A DNA stretch of 64,000 nucleotides from Trema orientale (Eukaryota; Streptophyta; Magnoliopsida; Rosales; Cannabaceae): NCBI GenBank assembly GCA_002914845.1, contig JXTC01000060.1, positions 391,419-455,418 of the forward strand, written 5' to 3'. The first letter of the stretch is position 1. The number at the start of each line of letters is the position of its first letter. The notes beneath the pieces are model-generated. The model was not told where the DNA came from and did not search any database. It saw nothing but the letters and a program-made list of their open reading frames with translations. Both the position numbers and the translations under genes were made by a program. Below, one piece after another: positions 35,734 to 46,030 of the stretch.

Positions 35734-36599
35734 GTGGGGAATTTTCCTGCGCTTTCTCTCGTTTTCCTTAGGGGGTGGGACTGTGTGAGATTGTGAGAGG
35801 GACTGACAAATACCACGGAGGAGGTCGTCAAGCAATGAAATGCCCTCTTTTTTTTGTTCCAGAAAAAACGTTTCGGAAGAAAGGGCGGTCAAGACGTTTC
35901 GTTTTAATAAGGGATTGATTTGATTTCTTTCTTCCTTCTCCAGCTGATGATTCTCGTTGCGTGCTGCACACGCCCCGTGCAAAGCTTTTGGTGTTAATGC
36001 TCCTCTATTTTTTTAATAAAAACTAAACTTTTCTCTTCGTTTCTTTTTTCTCATTTTCTTAGTGGATAAGAAATTATGAACGTCTTTATAATATACGAAT
36101 TAAAATAATAATGGCAGTAGTCATCTAACGGAATCGAAAAAATAAATATTACTACTATTGTAACATTTAGTTGAAACCCATAATCTATAGTAGAACTGAA
36201 TACCTAACGATGATTATGTTTTTCAATCTTTAAAAAAGAAATTAAAAAAAAAATGAATAATTAGTCGGTAGTTTTGCCTCTCATTTAGTGTCTCAAACCA
36301 CACATGCAGTTTATGTCTATTTCCAAATCGTGCATATGTCAAATATTGTTTTAGTTTTAATGGCTTTACGAAACGTAATTCCTCAATCAAATATGTGGGA
36401 AAAATTGTGCAATATTGGAATTATTGGTGCTGTTTTTACCAATTGTCTACGTGTCTTCACTTCTCCAGATTGTTCTTGATCTTAAGCTGGCATAGAGAGG
36501 GGCTGGGATGGCCACCTGCAAAACTCTATAATGCTTAAGTCAGATAATTGCTGCTGGAGCTGATTAGTAAAAACAAAACTCCCTTTTTTTTTATATATA
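35734..36599. other. UPL6 upstream flank, no gene seen
   Basis: Open frames here are overlapping and low-complexity. Nothing else is recognisable. Confidence 0.35.
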
Positions 36600-37150
36600 T
36601 CTTAGCAGAGAAACGCGTGGCATTTATACCCTAGGGACCAGGAGCCTGGTGGTTCCCAATCCCAGGATTAAGTACCTTTTTTCATCATAACTTGCTCCAG
36701 TAATCACGGGTCATGGTTACCGTGATTTCCCCTGAGTTGACGTGACCTGCTTTCCGCCGCCCCTTCTGGTACGAGCCTAGCTGGAGCGAGACTTCGACAG
36801 CCCGCCATTCTGTCAGGGTGGTTCACCCAACGCACACACCTATCCAGGGCCGCATTAAATGCTCTGTCTGCATTCGGAGCTGAGCGGTACCTATAAAGGC
36901 ATTCTGGTGGAAGACCCTTGAGGCCTCCGACCCCTCAGTCCTCAGGGCGAGGTCTGGGGTCGGTTGAACCCGTTCAGGGTCTGAAATGGATTCAGCTTTT
37001 ATCCACACCAATTAGCGGGTCTGCCCAGTGTCACGTGCAACTCGCGTAACTTTTAAGTGGCATTCAGAACACGTGCCAAGCAGTTTGTTCCCTGCCACCT
37101 GTCTAGCTATTCAGCCATCCACATGGCGTATAGTCCATTAAGTGGGCCCC
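36600..37150. mobile_element. GC-rich island, probable solo LTR or other repeat fragment
   Basis: This about 550-bp stretch is clearly richer in G+C than its AT-rich surroundings, with abrupt edges near 36600 and 37150. It contains CCTATAAAGGC (36887-36897), which could be a TATA box, plus CACGTG-type motifs (36-37 kb) and Pro/Arg-rich nonsense frames. An LTR with its own promoter would look like this. I could not define TG..CA ends or a target-site duplication, so the class is a guess. Confidence 0.4.
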
Positions 37151-38860
37151 ACATGAATCTACATGGAAACAAGGGAGAGAAAACGAGAACCAAATATCAA
37201 GAGTTATTTGGGTAAGAAAATTTCGATAACAAAACCTTTATAAGGTGAAAGGAATTGTGACATCTTGTTAGAGAGCTAATAATAATATGGTTATATAATA
37301 TTTTATATTACTCTCAAATGTGCAAATCATTTTTATTACTTGACTTACTAATTTCTTATGCAAATTTTGTCCACGTGTTTGAGTGTGGAACAGTTTATAT
37401 ACTTTGGTGTTCTCTCAATAGAATTCATTTACTACTTTCTAAGTGGTGCCTATTTATGATATTTTGTTTATGACATATGTACATACCACTCCACGTTATG
37501 TTTATATAAAAATGCCAATTATTTATTGAGTTTGAAAGAAAGTAAAGAGTTCAACCAACTCATAATTTTTCTTTAAGGAAGTATTTGATAAAATGTTTTA
37601 AAGAAGTGATACCTCATTAATTGGAAAAAAGAAAAAAAGATAATAAGTCTCTATTAGTAGTGCGTCGAGAATGAAAATATTACAAATTAGTATATTTGAA
37701 GTGATTAAGAGAAACCAAATCAAAGTGCGCCTATATTTGCACTGTGATGTAGTTTAGTTTCCATGGTTTGAAATATATACTTTAGCCATGAGTTTGACAA
37801 ATTAGGCTTGAAAAACAAATTGACCAAAGTGAAATTTTAGCATTTCTTTAATTCTAGATCAATTGTTGCATTCCTTAAGAAAAATATACTCTAGGATTAA
37901 AAAAGTTTTAAATTTAACGTTGAAAAAGTTTTTTTTCTTTAAAAGAAAAAAATTACTTGGAAATATCGTATAAAGTATAAAAAGTATATTACAATTTGAG
38001 ACAAAAAAAATTATCAAGCCACGCACCAAACCACATGAACAAAAAACCAGCAAGAATTACTGCAATGCGGTGCAATTTGACAGATTCCACGGTTTCTTTG
38101 AGCACTCCTATAAGTAAGGTTTATAAATTTTTGAATTAGGATGGAATGGTTATTTCTCATGTGGCAAAAGGAATAACATTTCTATATTTTGGAATATAGC
38201 ACTTTTGAGTAATTTATATCAAAATACCCTTGACTAGTTGGGTTGTCTTATAAGACCAGTTGACTTGTTTCAAATGACTAGTTTAGTTGTCTTATGGGTC
38301 TAGTTGGATTGTCTTATGGGCTAGTTGACTCGTTTTATAAAACTAATTAGGTTGTTTTACGTGACTGGTTTGGGTTCTCTTAAAAGATAAGGACAATATT
38401 TAGAATATCATAATAAAAAAAAATTGCAACTAAACTAAAGAATAAAAGAAAAAGTGCTAAACTTAAAATCATATGCATACAAAATAGGGAAATTAACGCG
38501 GCTAGTTCGTTCTTTTGGCAAGTGGACTTTTTTAGTCCATTTTTTAAAAAATGACTTTTATAGTATGAAATAATAACTTTTTTAGTTTCTTTTTAAGAGA
38601 GAAAAAATCGCATTCTAAAATAATCTTTTTGCCATTGTTTTTATTAATAGTCATATTTGTGTTACCTATATCTACACAATTATTGACAAGTCGGAAATGA
38701 AACTTATCTTAATGTATCTTACCCCACCCACCCTTGTCAAGAAGGAGGGGCACCACTCTTTCTCCTTCCCAAATGCCCCCAAATCACTAAATTTTCAATC
38801 ACAATTCACAAACCAACAAAGTCCCAGATGTCAAGCTTTTATATTCAAATTAGTAGTAAT
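37151..38860. other. AT-rich intergenic DNA
   Basis: No gene is seen. Around 38235-38370 there are several diverged repeats of a TTGTCTTATGGGCTAGTTGA-like unit (GACTAGTT/GGTTGTCTTA), an old minisatellite-like patch. Confidence 0.4.
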
Positions 38861-38865
38861 AATGT

Positions 38866-39159
38866 GTGACTTCAGGTCACACAATCTCTGACAGTAATCA
38901 AGATTTGTGACTTAGAGTCACAAAAATAGTGACAATCATATATTTTGTGACTATTTTTAATGGCTTAGTAGTTTATAATAATGTCTAAAAATAACGTAAA
39001 CCAAAAGGAAATCTATTTTTCATATGAAAAACTATACCATCAAGATTAGTAATCTGTATTCATTAAAAAAAAAAAAAAGATTAGTACTGTCCATAATAAC
39101 CATAGGTTTCTCATAGTTCTAAAAAATACAAGATCTGATTTGTGACTTTAAGTCACAAA
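38866..39159. mobile_element. Cluster of GTGACT/AGTCAC palindromes, CACTA-like subterminal repeats
   Basis: Three palindromes with arms TTTGTGACT/AGTCACAAA or close variants lie at 38866-38880, 38904-38924 and 39139-39159, with single GTGAC copies between. Subterminal arrays of this motif are typical of plant CACTA (Spm/En) transposons, whose transposase binds them. No CACTA terminal repeat or transposase is visible, so this would be a remnant. Confidence 0.45.
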
Positions 39160-39955
39160 ATTTGTGATAACTACACATAACTCACAGATTTTCAACCTTT
39201 GCTATGTAGTTTATTTTCTTTGGTTATCCAACAAATGGTTATATGTGACTCAAAGAAGAATAAAAAAAAAACTAAAACTAGTCCAAAGAGAGTTGATAAT
39301 CAACAACATTTAGATGATACATTGTAAAAATAGAAAGAGATTATTTAAAAAAAAAAAAATAGAAAGAGATGTGGACATAAGCGAAGATTAAAATGTCATT
39401 TTTAGTAATGCATATATTTGATCCTTTGCATATTGCTACAAGTCATGAACCGCTCATGTTAATTGAAATTCAATTATATTCAATTGGGTAACCATTTATG
39501 TCAATACTTGTCAATACTTAAGATATTAGACATACACAACCAATGAGCATGAGATCGGATCAACCCAAAATTCAGTTCAATTCTCAATATCACTAATAAT
39601 GAATAGCAAAATCAAAATTATATTACGAATACAACTCTTAAGGAAAAAAAACCAATCATAAAAGAAAATCCCAGCAAACACAAAAAAAATATTTTGAAGA
39701 ATTAAAGAGACACAATTGGATTCTCAAATTTTGGTCTTAATAAAATTCACAAAAATACCAACCAAAACAATAGCACAATATTTATTAATCTAAAATCGAC
39801 ATTCCAAAGTATTTTTCAAGTACTATCTAGCAAAACTCACGGAGACATTTTAACAAACATGCTACAATCATATCAAGCAATTATTAGTAACAACCCAAAA
39901 CTTTACTGGATTGTTCTCTTTTTCTGGATTTCACTAGCTTCAGAGAAGCAGAAAA

Positions 39956-40204
39956 ATACTCCTCTGAACTAGGATTCAAGAGTAAATATCTCTCTCCGAT
40001 CTGTTAAAGGAATCGCCCACATCCACTCTGACGGTGACCCCAAATCCATCCGTGGCAACATCAAGTCCTCCAAGTCTTATTCAACCAAGACCTCGAAGCC
40101 TCTATCACCGATTTTGGCCTCGCCTCAATAGTGAACTTCCCTCCAATCATCTCCTGCATCACCGAGTACCGAGCTCTAGAAGCCATCGAAACTCGAAAGC
40201 TGAC
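39956..40204 (+). pseudogene. Receptor-like kinase fragment (inactive LRR-RLK type), frameshifted
   Basis: Reading from 39956, the frame gives NTPLN, a stop (TAG where the family has Trp) and DSRVNISLRSVKGIAHIHSD, then GNIKSSK. After a frameshift near 40080 it resumes as LFNQDLEASITDFGLASIVN and EYRALEAIETRKLTK. These are kinase subdomains VIb to VIII of plant LRR receptor kinases of the probable-inactive class (HGNIKSSN in place of HRD, then DFGL, then the GYRAPEV position). Only about 80 codons remain, and the flanks are repeats. A dead fragment. Confidence 0.85.
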
Positions 40205-40472
40205 CAAAATTTTAAATTTGATTAAGTAGATGTCCACTTTTAAAATTTTATAGCTAATTGTCCATATATATATATATATATTTTTACACTTAGTAGATAC
40301 ACATATCTACCAATTTTAGTTACTGTACTGAAATGCACTGGGTATATAATTTTTTACACTTGGTATATAAGCATATATACTGAACATTTTACTATAACAT
40401 TTGACAAATGAATATTTACTGAAATTGAGCCTAAAATTTGGTCAAATTTCTATAAGCCCCAAAAAAATAAGC
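40205..40472 (-). mobile_element. Repeat family D, copy 1 (reverse orientation)
   Basis: On the minus strand it begins GGGGCTTATAGAAATTTGAC, passes TTTCAGTAAAT, AGTAAAATG, TATATACC and AAGTGTAAAAA. The same order of motifs is found at 47093-47345 and 49797-50040. Confidence 0.55.
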
Positions 40473-40977
40473 AACATGTGCAATTTGGTACACTAAATAG
40501 TCGTTAAATCGGCCCAATTGTATCGTGAATACCTCTAGCTTTCATTTGAATACTTGTTATCTTATTTCTGTCTATTATTTATTTTTTCTAAGAAGTTTTT
40601 GAATATAATAGTGTATGATAGGTTTATTAGTGTGGCAAGTTTATAATCCCACATTGGTGGGAAAAATAAAATTTATTCCCTTAAGTTTATTAGCCCATAT
40701 CATTTTTTCTTGTCTCAATCGGTTTTTTGTCCACTCATTTTCATGATTTGGACAGTATATTTCCTGCATAGAAATTATTTAATAAATAATATGTTAGAAA
40801 ATTGGTTTGAAAAAACCATTGTTAATAGCCATTTTGAGGCATGGGTGAATGAGAAATTTAAACCCAAAGTGAGGAGGTTCTAGAATTAAATTTGTAACAT
40901 ACAAGAGTTATAAAATTCATTTTGGACATTTATTAGGCCTCATAAAGCTGAGGTAATAGTCAAAAACGTTTTGACAG

Positions 40978-41220
40978 TTATGTTGTAACAGCCAAATATT
41001 TTTCAGTTTTTCAACCATATTAATAGGCTATTGCTGTTACGTTGTAACAGACAAACGTTTTTTAGCCATATTAATGGGATGTTATGTTGTAACAGACAAA
41101 CGTTTTTCAGCCATATTAATGGGCTGTTGCTGTTACGCTGTAACAAACAAACGTTTGTCAGCCATATTAATGGGCTGTTATGTTGTAACAGAAAAATATT
41201 TTCAGCTATATTAATGGGAT
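40978..41220 (+). repeat. Minisatellite, five 45-59-bp units, within the LTR-like remnant
   Basis: Units contain TGTTGTAACAGACAAACGTT and CAGCCATATTAATGGGCTGT. TGTAACA falls at 40984, 41043, 41088, 41139 and 41184. The third to fifth units are the most alike. The plus-strand open frame at 41031-41225 with CNRQTFFSHING-type repeats is a by-product, not a gene. Confidence 0.9.
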
Positions 41221-41248
41221 ATTAATGGCTTGGTTCCCCCATGAACAC

Positions 41249-41257
41249 TATAAAAGG
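41249..41257 (+). promoter_or_regulatory. TATA box of the LTR-like remnant
   Basis: TATAAAAGG is a near-consensus plant TATA box, followed after about 25-30 bases by CACTCTTAGACACACC, a plausible transcription start. Confidence 0.5.
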
Positions 41258-41640
41258 AGATATTCTCCTCACTCTTAGACACACCAAGACACACCAGAAT
41301 ATTTCTTAGCCTATTCCTCTCTTCCATTTCTCTCTGTGACGGTTAAGAAAAGTTAGTTAGAAGTTAGAGAGAAGTTAGTTAGAAGTTAGAGAGTTTGAGT
41401 TCTTGTTCTTTCTTATAAGAGTGGTCAAGTTCTCTTGAGTTCTGGTGATAGAGTTTGGGCATTGCTCAGTTCGTTGTGAGTAACAAGTTGGTGCGATCTT
41501 GCTATTCGTGAACCGTTTTATCCTGGGAAACAAACGCTGCTGACATTCTTCTAAGCACTCAGGTGAGGAGGCGTAACTGTTTTAAGGAAATTGTGTAAAA
41601 CACAAGACTCGGTTTGATTTTCTTAAACTCCTTTGTTATT

Positions 41641-42155
41641 TTGTTATTATAATCATAATTATTATTATAGTAAATTAATTGTGATTTATTTTGTTATGTT
41701 ATTTGATTTTTATAATAATTGTTACTATCCAAGGTGTAGTTAAATAGTTTATTATATCATATGTCACAACAATTTGTTGTTATATTTTCATTTCTAGATA
41801 TATTATTACTTGCAATAGTTAAAATTATCCAACATAATACAATTCAAAAACAAAATAAAAAATTAAATTAATAGTTAATTAATAGTTACGTACCTGAAAA
41901 TTATTGAGTAACAGCTCAATCATGTCTATTACAACCTATGAGCTTAGGCGACTTATGTGATGATATTTTAAAATTATTTTCTTTTGTTAATAGAATAATA
42001 GTCATGATAATAATTATTCATACAAAATTTGAATTAACACTATTTAAAATAATTCTAAAAAGTAGCGAAAAAAAACTTTGCCTCAATATAATGATATTTT
42101 TCTTAATTTTCTGAATCATGATACATGGCATTGTGAGGATCTATCGTGAAAAAAG
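41641..42155. other. AT-rich intergenic DNA
   Basis: No gene or defined repeat is seen apart from short ATT-rich runs. Confidence 0.35.
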
Positions 42156-42463
42156 GACATTGGTATGACTAATTTTAACTAAAATGACATTTTTATAAAT
42201 TATTTTTAAAAATGACATTTTTAAGAATGTTAAGAATGCTTTAACCTATAGTCAAGAGCCTATTGACCATTAAAAAAAATATTATTTACGATATTTTCAT
42301 GGGTCTTTCATGGTCAAGAAGCTCTTAATTGTAAGTCGAAGAGTTTTTGACACTCTTAAAAATATCATTTTTAAAAAATAAATCAATAAATTTTGATATA
42401 CTAAATATAAAAAATGAATATTTTTAAATCATTTTTAAAATTTGGTCATTTTTTACCAATGTT
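42156..42463. mobile_element. MITE family B, copy 2
   Basis: The left end GACATTGGTATGACTAATTT and the right end (complement AACATTGGTAAAAAATGACC) are inverted, with inner arms AAAATGACATTTTTAAGAAT and complementary AAAATATCATTTTTAAAA. The inner part has the same paired AGTC/GACACTC landmarks as the copy at 9225-9460. Confidence 0.6.
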
Positions 42464-42611
42464 TAAAAAACGACCATTTTGCAAACTATGATCTAAACTT
42501 CGGCTGTTTGGTTAAAAAATTCCATTACTTTGTGACTTTTTAATGAATTAGTATGTGTAGTTATGATATTAGTAATCACTAATGGTTTTCTATAAAACCC
42601 TTGCCCAAAGT

Positions 42612-42920
42612 CTAAAAAATTGAAAAATCTTAGATTTATTTAGAAAAATATCATTTTTAAAAAAATTGCTTAGAAAAAATAACACTTCTAAAAAATATTC
42701 AAACTATTGTCACTTTTTTTCTCTTCAAAATTAGTATTTTCAATGTCACTCATAGTAACCAGTCATTTCGGATACTTAATCGACATACTTGAGGTAACTA
42801 GTCTGGTTACCTCGAGTACATTATCAATTGGTAAAAAATTGTAATTTTTGAATATTTTTAAAAATGGTATTTTCTAAATAAATCTTGGATTTTCAAAGAA
42901 TTTTAAAATTCAGGATTTTA
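42612..42920. mobile_element. MITE family C, copy 1
   Basis: The arms are AGATTTATTTAGAAAAATAT and, from the other end, AAGATTTATTTAGAAAATAC. The core carries repeated GTAACC/GGTTAC motifs (GAGGTAACTAGTCTGGTTAC). A sibling with the same arms and GTAACC core lies at 50185-50460. Confidence 0.7.
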
Positions 42921-43459
42921 GTTTAGTATTTTTTTTTGGGAAAATATAACCTGGGGTCCCCATTCTTTTCCCGATGCATTACTTAGATCCATATTCTTTT
43001 TATTCTAGCATTTGGCTATCCAAACTTGTCTTGTTATTTTACTTAAGTCTCAAACGTTTTTCCGTCCAAAAGTCCCATTAAATACTCATGTGCCAAGCAC
43101 ATGCTAACCTAAGATATAATTTTGTGAAAAAAATAAAGTAATAATAAAATCTCAAAGGGACACACTCGTTTACTCAATAGAGTCTCGTTTCTTCCTAAAA
43201 AAACCTGGGCCCCAATTATTTACCCATAGAGTGTTTCTTCTTCCTCAAAAAATCTTTTTTCTTACTCTCATCGTCGCCCTCACAATCTCAATTTTTCTTC
43301 CTTCACTACGACAGTCCTTATTGCCTATTTAGGACCAAACTAATTGAAAATGATGGCAATGAAGAAAGAGATAAAGTGAGAGAACGAGCGTCCTGAACAT
43401 GGCCCATATAGCCAGAATTCAACGCTTATCGGCTCGAGTCACTGCTGGTCGCGCCTTTC

Positions 43460-44025
43460 TAAGGGTAAGTAAAAAATTCGACAACCCGACCAATTAAGAA
43501 CCCGAATAACCTGACCAATTAAAAACTCGAATAACCTGATAATTCAATATTTGACCGGGTTAGGTGTTGATTCCAATCTGACCATTTAATATTTAGACGG
43601 GTTAAGTGTCGATTCTAATCTGCCTAATATAATCCAACCCGATCAAACAAGATAATACTTAGTATTTAGTTTATTATGTTGCATATATAATTACATTTTT
43701 AAGATATAATAAAAAGTTTAAGATAAGTTTTAACTCAAAATATAAATAGCTTTGCCTTATTGTTTGATTTAAGTCTAAATAGATAATTTTTGATGCCATA
43801 AACTCCACAATTGTTTCCTTTTGACTCTTTATATTTTATTTTTCTTAAAAAACGAAAAAAAAAACTAATTCAGATTAACCCGATCAAACCTAAACTTTAG
43901 GCGAGTTAAAAATAGAATTTCAATTTATTGGACGGGTTTTGGGTTGCAAAATTATAATCCGAAATTCCTTTGGTCGGGCTGAGTGGGTCGTGTAACCCAC
44001 CCAACCCAACCGATGCTCACTCCTA
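43460..44025. mobile_element. hAT-like non-autonomous element 1 (AACCCG-rich ends)
   Basis: The left end TAAGGGTAAGTAAAAAATTC and the right end, complemented (TAGGAGTGAGCATCGG), are similar, and both lead into runs of AACCCGACC/GGTCGGGTT. Ends of this form (AGGRGTGAGYA plus GGGTTGGG) are usual for plant hAT-type non-autonomous elements. The right end directly touches the LTR-like element that starts at 44027. Confidence 0.5.
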
Positions 44026-44026
44026 T

Positions 44027-45645
44027 TGTTGGGAATATGTCATATAAAGTAATTTCTTTGTTAGAGAATTTTAACAATATTTATTTGATTTAAGTGTTAT
44101 CTATTTGTTGTCAATAAATTCCATATTATGTCTCAATTATATACGTGTGATGTTTATATTTTCTATTATGCAAACATCAAAAACTTCTATGACTAATAAA
44201 GAGCAATAAAGAACTGTTCGTGTGAAGTGTTCACATGTGAGAAATTAAATTCTTTATTTAATTATGTTTAAATAAAAAGTTCGCATTCTGCAAATAAATA
44301 TGGAATACTTTATTTTGCCACAGAATGTAGTGTTGTCTATTTCAACGGGATTGTTGAAGTCTCTAATCATCGAAGTATTTGACTTTGGATAGAAACACTA
44401 GTGCATTATAAGAAAGTTATAAGTGCATTGAACTAGACTAAGTGAAAATAAAATTTGAGGTTAAGTACCGTGACTCAATATTCTATCTTTCATTAATCTA
44501 GTACTATTGCAAGATTACTTTAATACTAGTGATTATCAGACTTGCTTTCATGAGTTTAATCTTTTTAACGTACTAAAGGAATAGTTTCGGTATCTTAAAA
44601 GATAAGATTTGTGAATTGATGAGAACGTCTTTTATGATTTGGACACCGTGCATATAATATTACTTTAAAGTTTTTTAATGACTTGGATAATAAAAACTAG
44701 GCGCCTGGTATTCACTTTGTGAATTTGATTGTATTTGTATGGGCAGTCACAAACACTGTAGTCAGTTATTATCCATTAGATAAAAAATGACGACTCAAAG
44801 GTAAATATGTACTACATATGTAATATGGTAATTTCACCTCACTAGTACGGCATTGCATCGGGGGTATATCTGTAGGTATAGTATATACTAAATAGATCAA
44901 GCTAATTCAAGTATTAATCTACTTCGCAGAAAATTATATGACATTTAGTCTAAGAGTGCAATATTAGGCCTATAGTGGTGTGCCCCCCAATATTAATGGA
45001 CAAGACTTAATCATATATTAAGAGTTAATTATGATTGTATGTAATTGGCCCATTAGATCATAGACTATTTGAATCCATAAGGTCCCATGTCTAGCCCATA
45101 CATAGCCTAATATACTAATTGAATGGTCAATTGAATCCAATAAACCTAATAGGCCCAATATGTGTTACACCTCTCTAATACACAAGAGAAAAGTTCTCAT
45201 AAGTCTTGTTAGTAGTTACACACACTACCTATAGCACAATAATTGTGTTTTACGTGTGACACAAAGAAAAAGAGAGAGCGAGAGAGAACCAAACTGCCGC
45301 GGGAGAAATTCTGTATTCATTCATGGCCGCCGAGGGAGAGATACCTATGGTCGTAAACGTATAGTCAAGGAGAAAGAATAGCGTCTTTGGGATTGTTCCG
45401 CTCATTTCTCGTTGGGAATCAAGAAGGCGCTTACACACCGGATCATTCAATGGGTTGCAGAAAATAGACAGCAAGGCTCAATGATTGTGAAGCACTTCCA
45501 GATTTTATCTAAACTACAATCCATGAATTGATTTATGTTAGATCACCGATCCTATTTATTTTGTTTTGTAAAGATTCAAGAAAATTTTAAAATATCAATT
45601 CCGCTGCATTTTGATTTGTTTACAAAATTGTGAAAATCCTTTTCA
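44027..45645 (+). mobile_element. Probable solo LTR of a Ty1-copia retrotransposon
   Basis: It begins TGTTGGGAATATGTC, a typical copia LTR start, and near the end has ATTCCGCTGCATTTTG followed by TGTGAAAATCCTTTTCA (45597-45645), typical of the U5 end of large plant copia LTRs. In between lie a U3-like AT-rich part, the GGCCCA-rich block near 45050-45170, and a more G+C-rich leader (45290-45480). No gag-pol follows and no TGGTATCAGAGC primer site is adjacent. The end coordinate is approximate. Confidence 0.5.
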
Positions 45646-45817
45646 GTAGAATCATTGTTCGAAATCATTTTTTCAGAATTTCTAGCACCCATGCCTTCCC
45701 TTTGAGCTCGTTCACTCTTAGACGGACTTTGGCTTCCCTTTCCATCCCTAATTCTGAGTCGTTGTACAAATACACAGACACACACATACATATGTATATA
45801 TATATATATAAATATAT

Positions 45818-46030
45818 GGTATCAATCTAGTTAGTATTTTTTTTAATTTATATATAAGTATTATTTTGACCAATTAAAATTGGTCATGCACGTCTTTTTA
45901 TGATATAAGAGATAAAAGTATTAAATAATATATTTTTATTTTTTTTATTTTTTCCAACTACTCAAATTATGGTAGTCGTTAGATCATAATCCAACGGTTA
46001 AAGAAAAAAATTCCTATCAGATTGGAAACC
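45818..46030. mobile_element. MITE family E, copy 1, in a TA-rich site
   Basis: The left end GGTATCAATCTAGTTAGTAT and the right end (complement GGTTTCCAATCTGATAGGAA) form imperfect inverted repeats. Inside are GCACGTCTTTTTATG and ATCCAACGGTTAAAG, both shared with the element at 62599-62843. It is flanked by TATATA, which fits TA-target insertion (Stowaway/mariner style). Confidence 0.7.

Larger units (their letters stand above)
40612..41640 (+). mobile_element. LTR-like remnant (probable Ty1-copia) with promoter
   Basis: It contains ATCCCACATTGGTGGGAAAA near 40645, a block frequent in plant copia LTRs. A core promoter CTATAAAAGGAG lies at 41248-41259, followed by a leader-like region with CTCTCTCTGTGACGG and a duplicated AGTTAGTTAGAAGTTAGAGAG (41353-41392). 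A U5-like T-rich end runs to about 41640. No internal coding region, primer-binding site or second LTR is seen, so it is a solo LTR or fragment. Confidence 0.5.

Noticed and set aside
35656..35982. Open frame of 108 codons upstream of UPL6
   Set aside because: Overlaps the AG microsatellite and has frame alternatives of equal length; no conserved content.
40978..41220. Repeat array that could be mistaken for a CRISPR array
   Set aside because: The genome is a plant, units are contiguous and degenerate, and there are no unique spacers.
41031..41225. Open frame with repeated CNRQTFFSHING peptides
   Set aside because: It is the translation of the minisatellite. Units of 45-59 bp are not all multiples of three, and there is no gene context.
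45816..45826. TGGTATCAATC resembling the tRNA-Met primer-binding site TGGTATCAGAGC after the LTR-like element
   Set aside because: It is 170 bases from the likely LTR end and forms the terminus of MITE family E instead.
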